Source: Lingula anatina (Eukaryota; Brachiopoda; Lingulata; Lingulida; Lingulidae). Taken from it: a DNA stretch of 56,124 bases. The stretch lies in NCBI RefSeq assembly GCF_001039355.2, contig NW_019776177.1, positions 40,926-97,049 of the forward strand, given 5' to 3'. Shown here piece after piece: positions 1 to 10,144 of this stretch. Made by a program: the position numbers and the translations under genes. The notes beneath the pieces are model-generated. The model was not told the DNA's origin, did not search any database, and saw only the letters and a program-made list of their open reading frames with translations. Position 1 is the stretch's first letter. Each line of letters starts with the position of its first letter.

Positions 1-126
1 CCTCCATTAACTGGAGGAGGGGCACCACCTGGACCACCACCACCACCACCACCACCACCACCTCCACCACCACCAAGTCATAAACCAGTTCTCCTTAAGT
101 CCCATTTCTATTCTTCAGATTGCTGA
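1..126 (+). CDS. Possible 3' end of a proline-rich protein (partial)
   Basis: An open frame enters the window at base 1. It encodes a Gly/Pro segment, then about 16 prolines, then a short tail ending in Ser-Ser-Asp-Cys before a TGA at 124-126. Proline runs of this kind occur in formin FH1 domains and other actin-binding proteins. Only about 42 codons are visible and CCA repeats can arise outside genes, so the frame may be chance. It would be convergent with the minus-strand ATXN7L3 gene. Confidence 0.22.
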   Translation, partial: PPLTGGGAPPGPPPPPPPPPPPPPPSHKPVLLKSHFYSSDC

Positions 127-1266
127 CAGGCTAAGCAGGACTCCTTTCTCTCCCCTCATCACAGTGTTGTGCTCTTCTTTCTTTATTTTTTTCTTTTATT
201 CAAAACAATGTATCCGTAACAGCATTTCTCATATCAATGTATTAACATTCAGGCTTTTTATCTAGCACTTTTTCATCTTTCAACTTTTAAATGAATTTTT
301 TTTTTTTTGCACTGAGCTCGTATGAAATTTCACAAACATAAACCCCGGGACCAATGTCATGAATTAGCATTCGATAAAACATCATTTTCCTTGTAGCAGA
401 AAACTTATGAAACACCAAAATCGGAAAGTGGACACCTCTTTCTCAATCCATGTTTCCATATAACGTATCCATATATATATACATGCACATTATGCACTGT
501 AAACTAAACTTTTTATTCAATTCCCAAGGCATCACAATTTTTCAACTCTTAACGCCCCATACAACTGATATCCCTGTCATTCTAGCACCTTTGTGAATTT
601 GCACAGAATAGTTTTATCTATGCCACTTTGAAAAATGTTCTGCATCAATTTAGTTTTCATTCTAGTCATCAGCTCTGCTGTTAAGAATGCAAAGAAGTAT
701 TACAACATCATATTTGATAGTAAACAACCAAAATTTCTAAAGAAAACAAGGGTGTCTCTAAATTATGTGGTTGTGACATGTAGAAGTTTGATCCAACTTG
801 TAATCTAACATTAAAGTGAACCTCTTTAAGTCCAGACAAAAAATTATAACAGGTTCCACAAAAGGCCTTTCGACCCAAAAGTTTTGTCTAAAGTTAAACC
901 AATGTATACAATTAATAGTCCACATTAATATTAATGGTAGTTTTATAACCAGAATTAAATGGTTAATGCTTTAAAAGATAATAGTTGCTAATAGTGACTT
1001 TAATATAGTGGACTTTTCACTAAGCATTCATCCTGAATTTACAAAAAAGAAAAAAATTGTTGAAAAGTTGAGACTAACTTTCAGTCTAAAAAATTTTTGT
1101 GAAAACTGGCCCCTGCCTGTTAACTTCAGGACTGCGGCATAAAAGATTGCACAGTGGTTTACACAGATTCACATATTTTGCTTAGTTTCCTGATTTAGGG
1201 CAGACTCGGTTAATCCTTTATGTTAATGTCACTATGTCAGTATTATGGTATGGAATATAACAAGTA
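127..1266. other. Intergenic / ATXN7L3 3' UTR region
   Basis: No coding exon is visible on either strand. The region is AT-rich. Several TTTATT hexamers (AATAAA on the minus strand), for example at 512-517, could end the ATXN7L3 transcript about 750 nt after its stop codon. The site actually used cannot be decided from sequence. Confidence 0.35.
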
Positions 1267-2432
1267 TCACATGAACTCGTACACGCTACTAGGTGTTCCA
1301 GTGTTTGCTGCGGACTTGGATCTGCCTGGCTTCTTTCTTCTGCCTCCATGCTTCCTCTGTTTCCTACTGCCGTTGCCTATAAAAATAACATTATACAGCT
1401 ATTGTTAATAGAACGCAACATGTGTATTCAAAGATTTGGGACTGCAGGTACCTTGGTGATAAACCAAAATCGATAAAAATTTCAAAATTTGATATTTTTT
1501 ACTGTTTTATGGCTTTTTGGTGCTTTTATATGGACCACAATATGCCTGTTGATAGGATGAAAACTAAATTTTTGTAAATGATATCTCAATAATTCTGAGT
1601 GCTATTTCAGCCAAAACAAATATGAAATACTATCCTTGTGGGGGTATTCAAGCTTGCCAATGTGTTAGGTGTGACAGTGTATTAGATACAACATTGTATT
1701 GGATGTGACTGTGTTAGATGTGCCAATGTGTTAAATGTGACAATGTATTAGATACAACATTGTATTGGATGTGACTGTGTTAGATGTGCCAATGTGTTAA
1801 ATGTGACAATGTATTAGATACAACATTGTATTGGATGTGACATTGTGTTAGATGTGCCAATGTGTTAAATGTGACAATGTATTAGATACAACATTGTATT
1901 GGATGTGACATTGTGTTAGTTGTGACAGTGCATGTAGCAATCAGAGGCACTCACTGTTTGTAGTAGAAGTGGAGTCTGCTGGAGAGGGATTGGATACTGC
2001 CTCCCACTGTAAGTGTTCCCTAAGAAGGTCAGTGTCTTCAAAACCATCTATATCAATTTGTACATCATCTGTCTCTGGGAAAGACCTGAAACAAATAAGG
2101 TATTCATCCATGAGATGCAAACAAAAACCTTATTACATTATTTTCAAATCCAATATTTTCAAGTAATATCTTCAATAATCAGTATATTGGTGTTCAGTGA
2201 TCAAGAATAACATTATTCACTCTGACAGCCAAAGATTTGGCCACTATCAAAACACACTGATCTAAACAGAAAATGCATTTCCAACATATTTCTTAAAAAG
2301 AACCTCATAAATCTAAGATAAGAATTCTTCAAAATACAATGAATGTCCTCAACATGTGCATTAAAGATATAACATTTGACCCAAAATTTTAAAAATTATA
2401 AATTGCAAGAAAATTGGACACATTGATTGCAA

Positions 2433-2465
<33 letters not shown>

Positions 2466-5400
2466 TTCTTTGTCAGTATGTATTACAAATCCCACAAGAA
2501 ACCTCCACTATTACTATTGAACAATTCCCATTCCATTTGTGAAAGACAGAAGACCCAGACCCCAGACTAGCACAGGCTTCTGCTCTCACACAGGTCATTT
2601 TCTTCCCCTGTCAAATTCCCAACTTGCTCGTTTGTCAAGTCTGAACCTCAGTGGTATTCTAATTTATTGAAGTCCATCACTCCAGTCACAAATGTTAGGC
2701 CTAATAGTAATGATTCAATCAGACTTGTCGCCAACTGCCAGTCTAATTAACATACATACATGAAGATATGAAAATAAAGAGTGTACACACATCTGACGAA
2801 GCTAAGGGTAACTGAGACAGGAGAGTTACTGAGAACTTTCTACATACGTGTGTCCTAGAAGCTGGCTTCTGACCATTTGTCTTTGTTCATCTGTGTGCTG
2901 AGGACATCGTAAGGATCTGAAATTAGGCACAGTGTAAAGAATTTTCAGAGCTGATATCTGGTGACAAAGTCTAAATTTATATTATTTTAACTATCTCAGT
3001 TACACACTTCAGGTTGTTGAAACATCCTTCGTCATGTTTCCAGAAGATGCAATGTCAGCGCATTGACAGGAATCTTCAATTGACAGTGTACAGAGATAGA
3101 CTTAAAGAACGGTGCATTTACTGAATCTGACATCAAATAATCCTTATAATTTTGGCATACTTACTTAGTACACATTTTTCTTGTGTGTTCTGAGATCACA
3201 CCACAAGTCTGGAAAATGGCAATAATTTCAATTCACAAGCTGCTGATAATAAAAACAACATATATTTCAGCAAATGAAAGTTTCCAAGTGTGTTAAATAT
3301 TACTGTCTTATCTCATTTAAAAGGTATTATATTAACTTATCAGAGCTTGGAACTTAAGACTACAAAATAAGAAGATCATCTTTTTTTTTTCATAAAAGTA
3401 TCATTAATCTTATGTGCTACCTTTACATCAAAGGACTCACATTAGCAAAAAATTAATGTCCTTTTCAGTCAACTTTGTCTTCAGTCAATCATCATATGAC
3501 AAAATAATATTTTAACAGTGGTCATATTTCTGAGCCAAAGACAATTATTTTAAGAAATTAGCAACATCATATTTGACTGTGCAATCCCAAAGATAGCTTG
3601 TAAGATCTTCAAATAGAAATATTTTAATATAGAAGTTTCTACTTACTGAAAGTAGCAGCTGCTTTCTTTCCTCTGGAAAAATGACAAATTTTCATGATTT
3701 CTGATAATATGCATATTAACAAAGCTAGTAAATGGAAGTCCAGTTTATTATTCTTAAAGATAGAAGAATCTGCCCCTGTGTCCAAAGAGTCCTTTACCTA
3801 ACTATATATCACTTACCCAGGGTCATCACTTCATATGCAGGGGTAAGTCCTGAACTTTCTGATACTGCACTGCCAACACTTGGAATATCACCTGGAATAA
3901 ATAGAATAATTTATACTAATAATAATAATAATAAATAGGGCAGCGACTAGCAATGAATACGGATGATGGGTGGCGCCTCATCTTTAGTTTTAGATGCTAT
4001 CATCAATTCTGGGCAAAGTAAGAACTTTGAATTTAAGTGTGTAGAGAGAACAAGTAGAGCTGTTTAACTAAACAAATACAGTTAACGTACCACACACCAC
4101 TCATCAGGGAACATGCCAGTGACATTATATGTTTCCAATTAAAGAAAAGAAATAAAATTACCATTTTTATACTTGTGTATTCTGCTTCTTCTTGGGGAAT
4201 CCCCTCTTTTTTCTTTCCTTAGCTTCTTTACTGAAATTCAAAAATGATGAACATAAAAATTTAACAAATTATTTCAAACACATTGCCTGCATCTTCCATC
4301 TTTCAGAAATAAGACCTATCTAGACTAGAACCTGATAAATATTTTCTAAGAAAATAGTCACATAATAAAACTAGCTAATAAAATGTGACTAATATATTAT
4401 TTTTTAAAGATTTTTGTGCATTTCATATTAAATGCAGCATTTATCTGGTGAAAAAATGGTTACTTGGCTGGCAACACAGGATAAACGAGGGGCACCAGAT
4501 TAAAAAAAATCACAAAGTAATTATATAATTATCTGCTTCTAGAGATGTATTCAAAACTGTGTAAACAATATCTCAACTGGATTTTCTAATCTGCATAAAC
4601 TTAGGGCGTATTCCCAGAGCTTTCAGATCGATCTATCCCCGCGGGGAGTCTCACTAGATTACTGTCAGATAATTCGGCTTAAATGTCCGTCCCGCCTACT
4701 ACAAGCTATAAGGGGGTAATTAACTTTCGTGCCCGCTCGGCTGACAGCTATCTAGCGTGAATCCCCAGGGAGTTCGGTCGATCGAAAGTAAATCGATCTA
4801 ATCTCTGGGAATGGGGTGTTAAACACATGGATTTTTTTTTTTTTTTACTTTTTCTGTCTGTCTGGTAACTCCAATCATTGTCGTTGTCATCATCTAAGAT
4901 ATCATCCTCCCCATCATCATCACAACCTTTGCCTGTGTTGGCGATCCTGAAAAAGTTGAATTTCACAGTATGGTCATACTACAGTATGCAATATGTACAG
5001 TAGCCCTGTTATTTTTTTCATCTCTACATATCAAAAGACCAAATATTATTAATAAGAAAAAAGGGGCACTTTCACCACATCCTAAACCTCTTGAAGCACC
5101 AATAAAAATTAGCAACTTGGAAAGTATCAAAAAAAGCTTTATAGATCAAAGGGAGCATATCTTTGACTGATCCAATAACAACTTTCTGTTCTTCTTTTAA
5201 GTCAGAAAGCACAATTAAATATGATTCAGAGAGGAAATTATAAATGTTTAATAATGCTGTGGTAAATTATTCCCTGTGCTTCAAATATTTTCAGATTATT
5301 TTCAAATATTTTCAGATTATCTTCATAATGAACAGAGCCTCTCACATCCCTAATAAAGGGACTTCACCTTGTGGTACATACCGTCTACTAGCAATCCTGG

Positions 5401-6471
5401 AACTATTTCTCCCCATACCCATACATTTCTCTAAATGCGGGGCAAACCTAGAAGCAGCCATGTTCCTAGTGCAATTTGGACATACGCACTCAAACTGTTT
5501 CTTTGAAGGCACTTGACCAAATACATCCAGCCCTCTCTCATCTACAATATCATACGCTTTCTGACTCCTGTAAAAATATGGATATCAAAAGTTAATAATC
5601 CATCATTTCTCATTAAATTTGATTTTTTTTTACCTTAATATGCCACCTTGTGTAAAATTTACAACTTCAATAACGGTATTCAAAATTGACTTGGTTTGGA
5701 TTCAGGGACTGTTTTGGGAAAGAAAAAAGCTGACCATCTGTATAACTTTTTGGGTACAACTGATGTATTTGAGATGAATGGCAAAAAAATTACAGTTTAT
5801 TGTTTCAGCTGGACTTTTTAGAAAATAAATTCTTCAGTTATATAAACAGTAAAGTACAATGATCAAAAATGTGCACTATGCACTGCCCTGAATTCTTAAA
5901 ATTTATACAATATAAAAATATTCACTAAATGCAGAACATATTCAGTTTGTTCCGTATACACACTCTTCATCAGTGGCATCCAGTAAGAAGGTCCCAATCT
6001 TGCAAGCCCTGTGCATCTCAAAGCAGAGTCCGAGAGAGATCTCATCTAAAATCTCATACATCACATCAGATGCAAGACTCTGAAATATATACAAAAAAGA
6101 ATAACAATAGCAATTAATAGGCTGTAGAAAAAATACAACAACATGGTATTCCCATGCTGATGTTAGAGTGTAAAATACAATTTTATATTTATTAAAATTA
6201 AAAATAAAGCACACTTTCTGATAAGACTGTTATAAAATCCAAATTTGCTAAAACAATTTTGTACATATATTGAATTCAAGACTGTCACATCAGTTTGTGG
6301 TGCATGTTTACTAGTCATTCACTCATTTTTGATTTCATGGAGCCCTTACAAATTTCTTAGCATAGGTCCAGCCACAAAATTTCCCAAAAAGTCAAAACTG
6401 TTGAATATGGTAATATGCAGGAATGTATTCTTGCATGTGTACATGTATTTAAATTACCCGTTTCTCAAAAC

Positions 6472-6536
<65 letters not shown>

Positions 6537-6725
6537 TGTGTGCACACAAACCACCTGAGTTTCTCCGCCATTTCTCATCAAGTCAGCTGAAGTGTCATCC
6601 AGCAGCTGTGTGACGCTCTCCTCGCTGGCGCTGCCGTGACTACTGCCGCTGACACTACTGCTGCTGCGACTGTCCACAGAGGCTGCAGACTCTGGAGACG
6701 ACTCAAAATACTCCATTGTGTGCAT
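1267..6725 (-). CDS. ATXN7L3: Ataxin-7-like protein 3 (SAGA deubiquitinase module, SGF11 orthologue)
   Basis: Coding exons on the minus strand, 5' to 3': 6725-6555, 6079-5964, 5567-5382, 4946-4849, 4230-4162, 3891-3817, 3672-3647, 3208-3165, 2916-2848, 2085-1955 and 1376-1267. All have AG/GT borders and phases that join into 364 codons plus TGA; vertebrate ATXN7L3 is about 350 aa. Family knowledge: the protein activates the nuclear USP22-type ubiquitin protease that removes ubiquitin from histone H2B. Visible domains are an N-terminal helical segment (about 58-95), the SGF11 zinc finger (C125, C128, H140, C144, with the [10 protein letters not shown] core), a nucleosome-binding-like RIAN/NDNDWSY segment (about 158-185), the SCA7 zinc-binding motif (C249, C260, C266, H269, with [10 protein letters not shown]) and a basic tail ending SVYEFM. 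Translation probably starts at 6725 (MHTMEYF), just inside the exon. An ATG three codons later is also possible. Exon 7 is a 26-nt microexon. Confidence 0.95.
1662..1930. repeat. Minisatellite, about four 66-68 bp units, last intron of ATXN7L3
   Basis: Units begin near 1662, 1728, 1794 and 1862, giving periods of 66, 66 and 68 bp. Each contains GTGTTAAATGTGACAATG followed by a TTAGATACAACATTGTATTG stretch, which carries a small palindrome (ATACAACATTGTAT). The array ends just before the donor of the 1955-2085 exon. Confidence 0.85.
3908..3936. repeat. (AAT)n microsatellite
   Basis: Short run of ACT/AAT/ATA triplets just 5' (on the minus strand) of the ATXN7L3 exon 3817-3891. Confidence 0.8.
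4601..4820. repeat. Fold-back (inverted-repeat) element, copy A
   Basis: The left end reads TTAGGGCGTATTCCCAGAG. The right end, reverse-complemented, reads AACACCCCATTCCCAGAG. Both arms continue with GATCGAT-containing sequence, and the centre holds GGGGGTAATTAACTTTCG. Related copies lie at 41261-41495 and 43515-43759. The right arm runs close to the donor of an ATXN7L3 exon (4849). Confidence 0.7.
6474..6535. repeat. (TG)n(AG)n microsatellite
   Basis: About 24 TG dinucleotides followed by GA dinucleotides. It lies 20 bases beyond the donor of the first coding exon of ATXN7L3, inside the intron. Confidence 0.95.
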
Positions 6726-7008
6726 GCTGAAAAGAGAAGTTAGACACTGTATTAGCATCATTTCTAGGGGGAGTCCTACATGCAGTTTTATGAACTGAGC
6801 ATCATTTCTTCTGACTTGATTCAAAATTGACCCCCCAAAAGAGACCCAGGGAAATATGGGTCTGTTCAGGCATTACCTTATTTGAATTGCTTATGGGTCT
6901 AATATTTAAGTGCTTGTTTAGAAAATGTCTCATCTAATGTAGTTGTGCATATTCTGAAACATACGCATGTGACATCAGGCTAATCAATTTTAATTTTAAG
7001 TAAAATAT

Positions 7009-7910
7009 TTATTGCATTATGGAACTTAGCGAATATTGTAATATGACATGATATCCACCTTCTTCATACATTATCTTCCAAACATGCATCAGCAAGTTAT
7101 AAGCCTCGTAGCTGTATCNGCATTTGATGATTTTTTCTGCTTCATCATAGCGTTCTTTACTTTCTTGGGGTTGTTTATCAACATCTTTTTGACTTCTATT
7201 TTCAACTGAACTATCCTCATTGTCCTGAATTAATTCCTCAGAGACGTTTTGTTCATTTTTATCATTTCCCACACTCTTTTCTTTTAAAGATTCCCTAATA
7301 ACAGGATCTACGTAAGGTTTTAACCTGTTGGCATGCACAGGAGACCTTAACTGTTTATGTTTTGGCACAGTAATAAAAACATAAGTGTCTACTTGCCCAC
7401 TTGCTTGTTGGCTTGTAAAAGTCACTGTAGTAAAGTCTTGATTTCTGGCTGTAGGTATAGTTATAGGTAGTGGAGTTCTTGTAAGAAAATCTCTAATGTG
7501 GCGATGTTGTGTCCTTTTTGATTCTTGAGCTCCTCCACACTGGAGTTTGAAGGTCTCTGGTCAATGTGATGGTGTCTTTACTATGGGAAGGTCTTCGTGA
7601 CTGCACAATGTTTGTATTCATATTTTGTTGTCCTATTGGTTCTGTGGCGGTAGCCTGATCACTCGAATCAAGGGAACTGTGGGCTCATGACTGCTGTCTT
7701 GTGTTATAGAATGTTTTATTGGCTGCAGTGTACTGTTATAATTTGGCAACGGCAAATTTTCTGTTGATGTTGTCCATGTCAATTGCGGACTTCTTTTAAC
7801 AGTTTCTTCTACTTCATCAACATCCCCACTGATCTTTTTGTTTGCTGCTGTAAAACTTCTCAATGTTCTCGGTGCAAACTTCTTCATATTTTACCAGGAT
7901 CTTTTCCTTT
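7009..7910 (-). pseudogene. Decayed retroelement pol fragment in ATXN7L3 intron 1
   Basis: Minus-strand reading blocks at about 7887-7633 and 7425-7009, with a frame-broken linker between them, resemble the end of a retrotransposon polyprotein. A segment containing VHANRLKPYVDP matches the pattern seen at the integrase C-terminus of Ty3-like and related elements. The linker contains a WRSSRIKK-type basic motif, also typical of such polyproteins. Stops and frame changes separate the blocks, 7120 is an N, and no LTR or reverse transcriptase is visible. This is an old, truncated insertion; the superfamily is uncertain. Confidence 0.55.
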
Positions 7911-8548
7911 TAATATTTATAATTAAAAGTCAGGTTCCTCCACCAATTTATCAGCGGGCGATGTCGATGAGCCAGAAACAACAGAAATGCCGTTCAGTTC
8001 CAAAATCAGAATAGTTGCTTTATTGAATTTCACTTAGATTTTTATTACAGATTACTAGTCAAAATAACATTGTTTCATGTTTATTTCTTTGACTTTCCAC
8101 TGAGAAACTCTGGAAGATAACTTTCACACACACCTAATGCATGCCAGCACATCTTCAATTTTTGACTTCATTCAAGTATGTGTGAATAGAATACTTCCAC
8201 AGTCCCTCAGCTTTACACCTAAATAACCTTATCATAATTAATCTCCTGCTCAAATATGTTTTGCGCCTCAAAACTTTCACAATTAAAATTAAATAATCTA
8301 TTTCCAATAAAATTCTATATCATAACAGTTAAATCATTTTATTTAAAATCATGCTTAATTAAAGATACCTAAACATTATTTAATCATATCATATTCTGTT
8401 TATATGAAACTTCTCATTACTGTTAATATGCACACACAAAAAAATTTGAATTAATAAAAAAAATTATAAAGTAACATTACAGCTGGGCAGACTTACATGT
8501 AATTCCTTTAAGGTTTGTGTTCCCCAAATTCATATATTTTAGGTGTAC

Positions 8549-8572
8549 ATATATATATATATATATATGTAG
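8549..8572. repeat. (AT)n microsatellite
   Basis: Simple alternating AT run inside the first intron of ATXN7L3. Confidence 0.8.
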
Positions 8573-8793
8573 CACGCACAGCTGATAATCTTCAACAATT
8601 TAGACATTAAAAACTAAATATAAGGATTGTACGAGTTATTTTTCTGTGATTTATCTGAAAAAGTACCTGGCAGATCACCTAAGTGAATCGATCACCACGA
8701 TTTCGCGATCACGGTTGCTCTGTTACAACCGGCTGAGTATTTGGTTGTAAAAGAACTAAATAAGCACATTAATGATGTTTCTTCTATACTCAC

Positions 8794-8922
8794 CTGTTAA
8801 TCTACACAATTAATGTTCCCATACATAATATTAACCGCCAACAACTCCATTTAAGTGACTAATTAAAAGGTTTTTAGTACGTGCAAACACTCGCTTTTCA
8901 AGATGCATTACTCGCCATGTTG
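8794..8922 (-). other. ATXN7L3: Probable 5' UTR exon of ATXN7L3
   Basis: On the minus strand a strong donor, AACAG followed by GTGAGTATAG, ends at 8794 and could splice to the acceptor before 6726. The proposed exon begins near the YY1-type site at about 8912-8922. It would contain short upstream ORFs (a 6-codon and an about 18-codon frame). No transcript is available, so the exon start is an inference. Confidence 0.5.
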
Positions 8923-8980
8923 TTTTTCTCTACTGCGCAGACGCAGACGCAAAAAGCTGTCACAGTTACTTCCGGTTCTG
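8905..8980 (-). promoter_or_regulatory. TATA-less promoter with ETS, NRF1-like and YY1 sites
   Basis: Read on the minus strand, ACCGGAAGT (ETS core) at about 8968-8976 is followed by a TGCGTCTGCGTCTGCGCAG stretch (NRF1-like, about 8933-8951) and then AACATGGCGAG (YY1-like) at 8912-8922. This is a housekeeping-type order and fits a ubiquitous SAGA subunit. It sits just upstream of the predicted 5' UTR exon donor. Confidence 0.5.
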
Positions 8981-10063
8981 TTCAGCTAAAAGTTTACCTG
9001 TAGGCCTATGCATGTACCGGTAGACCTACATTGTGTAGGCCTACATTGTAGTTTCGGGGCGCTGAAGGGCCCGGTTTTTTTTTTTTTTTTTTTTTTTTTT
9101 TGGTATTTTAGAGGGCCAACTGTGCCATTTGGGATGCTTTAGAATTATGATTCAGCTAGTCGAAATTCTAATTTCAAGAGTAGGGCTAACTAGTGTGATT
9201 TTTTTTTTAGAAATCAAGGGGGGAGGGGGGTCAGGACCCCCCTGACACCCACTTAATCCGCAACTGTAGAAATTTTCTCTAGAAAAGCCCCACAACCAGT
9301 ATGCCCAAGTTTTCAACAAATGCTATAGGACCTATTCAAAATACTTTCAAAAGGCCTAAAATTAAAACTTAGGCTAACGATCAATGAGTGACTTTTTTAG
9401 CTGTGTGATATAGCCTAGGCCTACTAATAGACGTTTACTTCATTTTTGACCTTGCATTTTAGTTATTTTATTTTAAATTTGTTAACATGTCTTTTAGCAT
9501 CCTTTTTTTTATTTATTTTTTTTTAATAGTAACTTTATTCAACTACAATGCAACGAAAAAGAAATGCAAAGTGATGTATCTATCCAACCCTCGGGTTGCA
9601 CATTAAATATTAGGCCTAATAATAATAATAATAAAATACGCAACATCAATCAAATTAAGCTTGATTACCAGCTACAAAATTTAGTAAATTTAGCTCATTT
9701 ATAAAATAGGCCTACTGGAAAGGAAACAAACTTGATGCATTGATCTGGCCTAGTTGATATATAGCAAACGTAGGCCTACATTTTTATCTTTTTGTCTCCT
9801 GCATATTTGGTAGCCTATAGGTAGGGCCTACTGAGGCGCTTCCTGCCATATTTCAATTCAACCACTTCACAAACTTTGCCCTCAGCGCATTCCGGTAGCA
9901 AAACATTTTTTATTAGTTCTGAGTCCACCTTTTATCAAGGTGATGTGGGTAGTAAACAACATCTCTCAAGCTTCGATTTGGGCCTATAGGTTTGTCAATA
10001 AAAGACTAACGAGCTGTATTATTAACGAGAGTCGGGTGACGCAAATGTCTCAAAATGAACCCT
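8981..10063. other. Intergenic region between ATXN7L3 and MPEG1 with a TAGGCCTA cluster
   Basis: No convincing coding exon. The palindromic 8-mer TAGGCCTA occurs at 9001, 9036, 9416, 9611, 9707 and 9771. A 27-base T run lies at 9075-9101 and a short AAT run near 9618-9634. The segment separates two divergent genes and should hold the MPEG1 promoter. Confidence 0.6.
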
Positions 10064-10073
10064 GGGGTATTCC
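10064..10073 (+). promoter_or_regulatory. Possible NF-kappaB site upstream of MPEG1
   Basis: GGGGTATTCC fits the Rel/NF-kappaB consensus GGGRNWYYCC and lies about 70 bp before the MPEG1 start codon. A TGACGCAAA element (CRE / C-EBP-like) lies about 30 bp further upstream. Both could fall in the 5' UTR, and single short matches are weak evidence. Confidence 0.28.
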
Positions 10074-10144
10074 GTTGCTAATAACAGACGAGGTGGACCG
10101 AATAAAACCAAGCCGCGACTAATCGAAGAAAGGAGATCGCGAAA

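Noticed and set aside
4162-4172. Alternative ATXN7L3 donor at 4171-4172
   Set aside because: It would put a stop directly after the junction; the donor before 4162 restores the conserved KNGD segment and the phase.
6245-6613. 122-codon plus-strand frame
   Set aside because: It runs through a TG/GA microsatellite and the antisense of ATXN7L3 exon 1.
9940-10122. 60-codon frame upstream of MPEG1
   Set aside because: No recognisable domain, ends before the MPEG1 start, and fits a promoter/leader region better.
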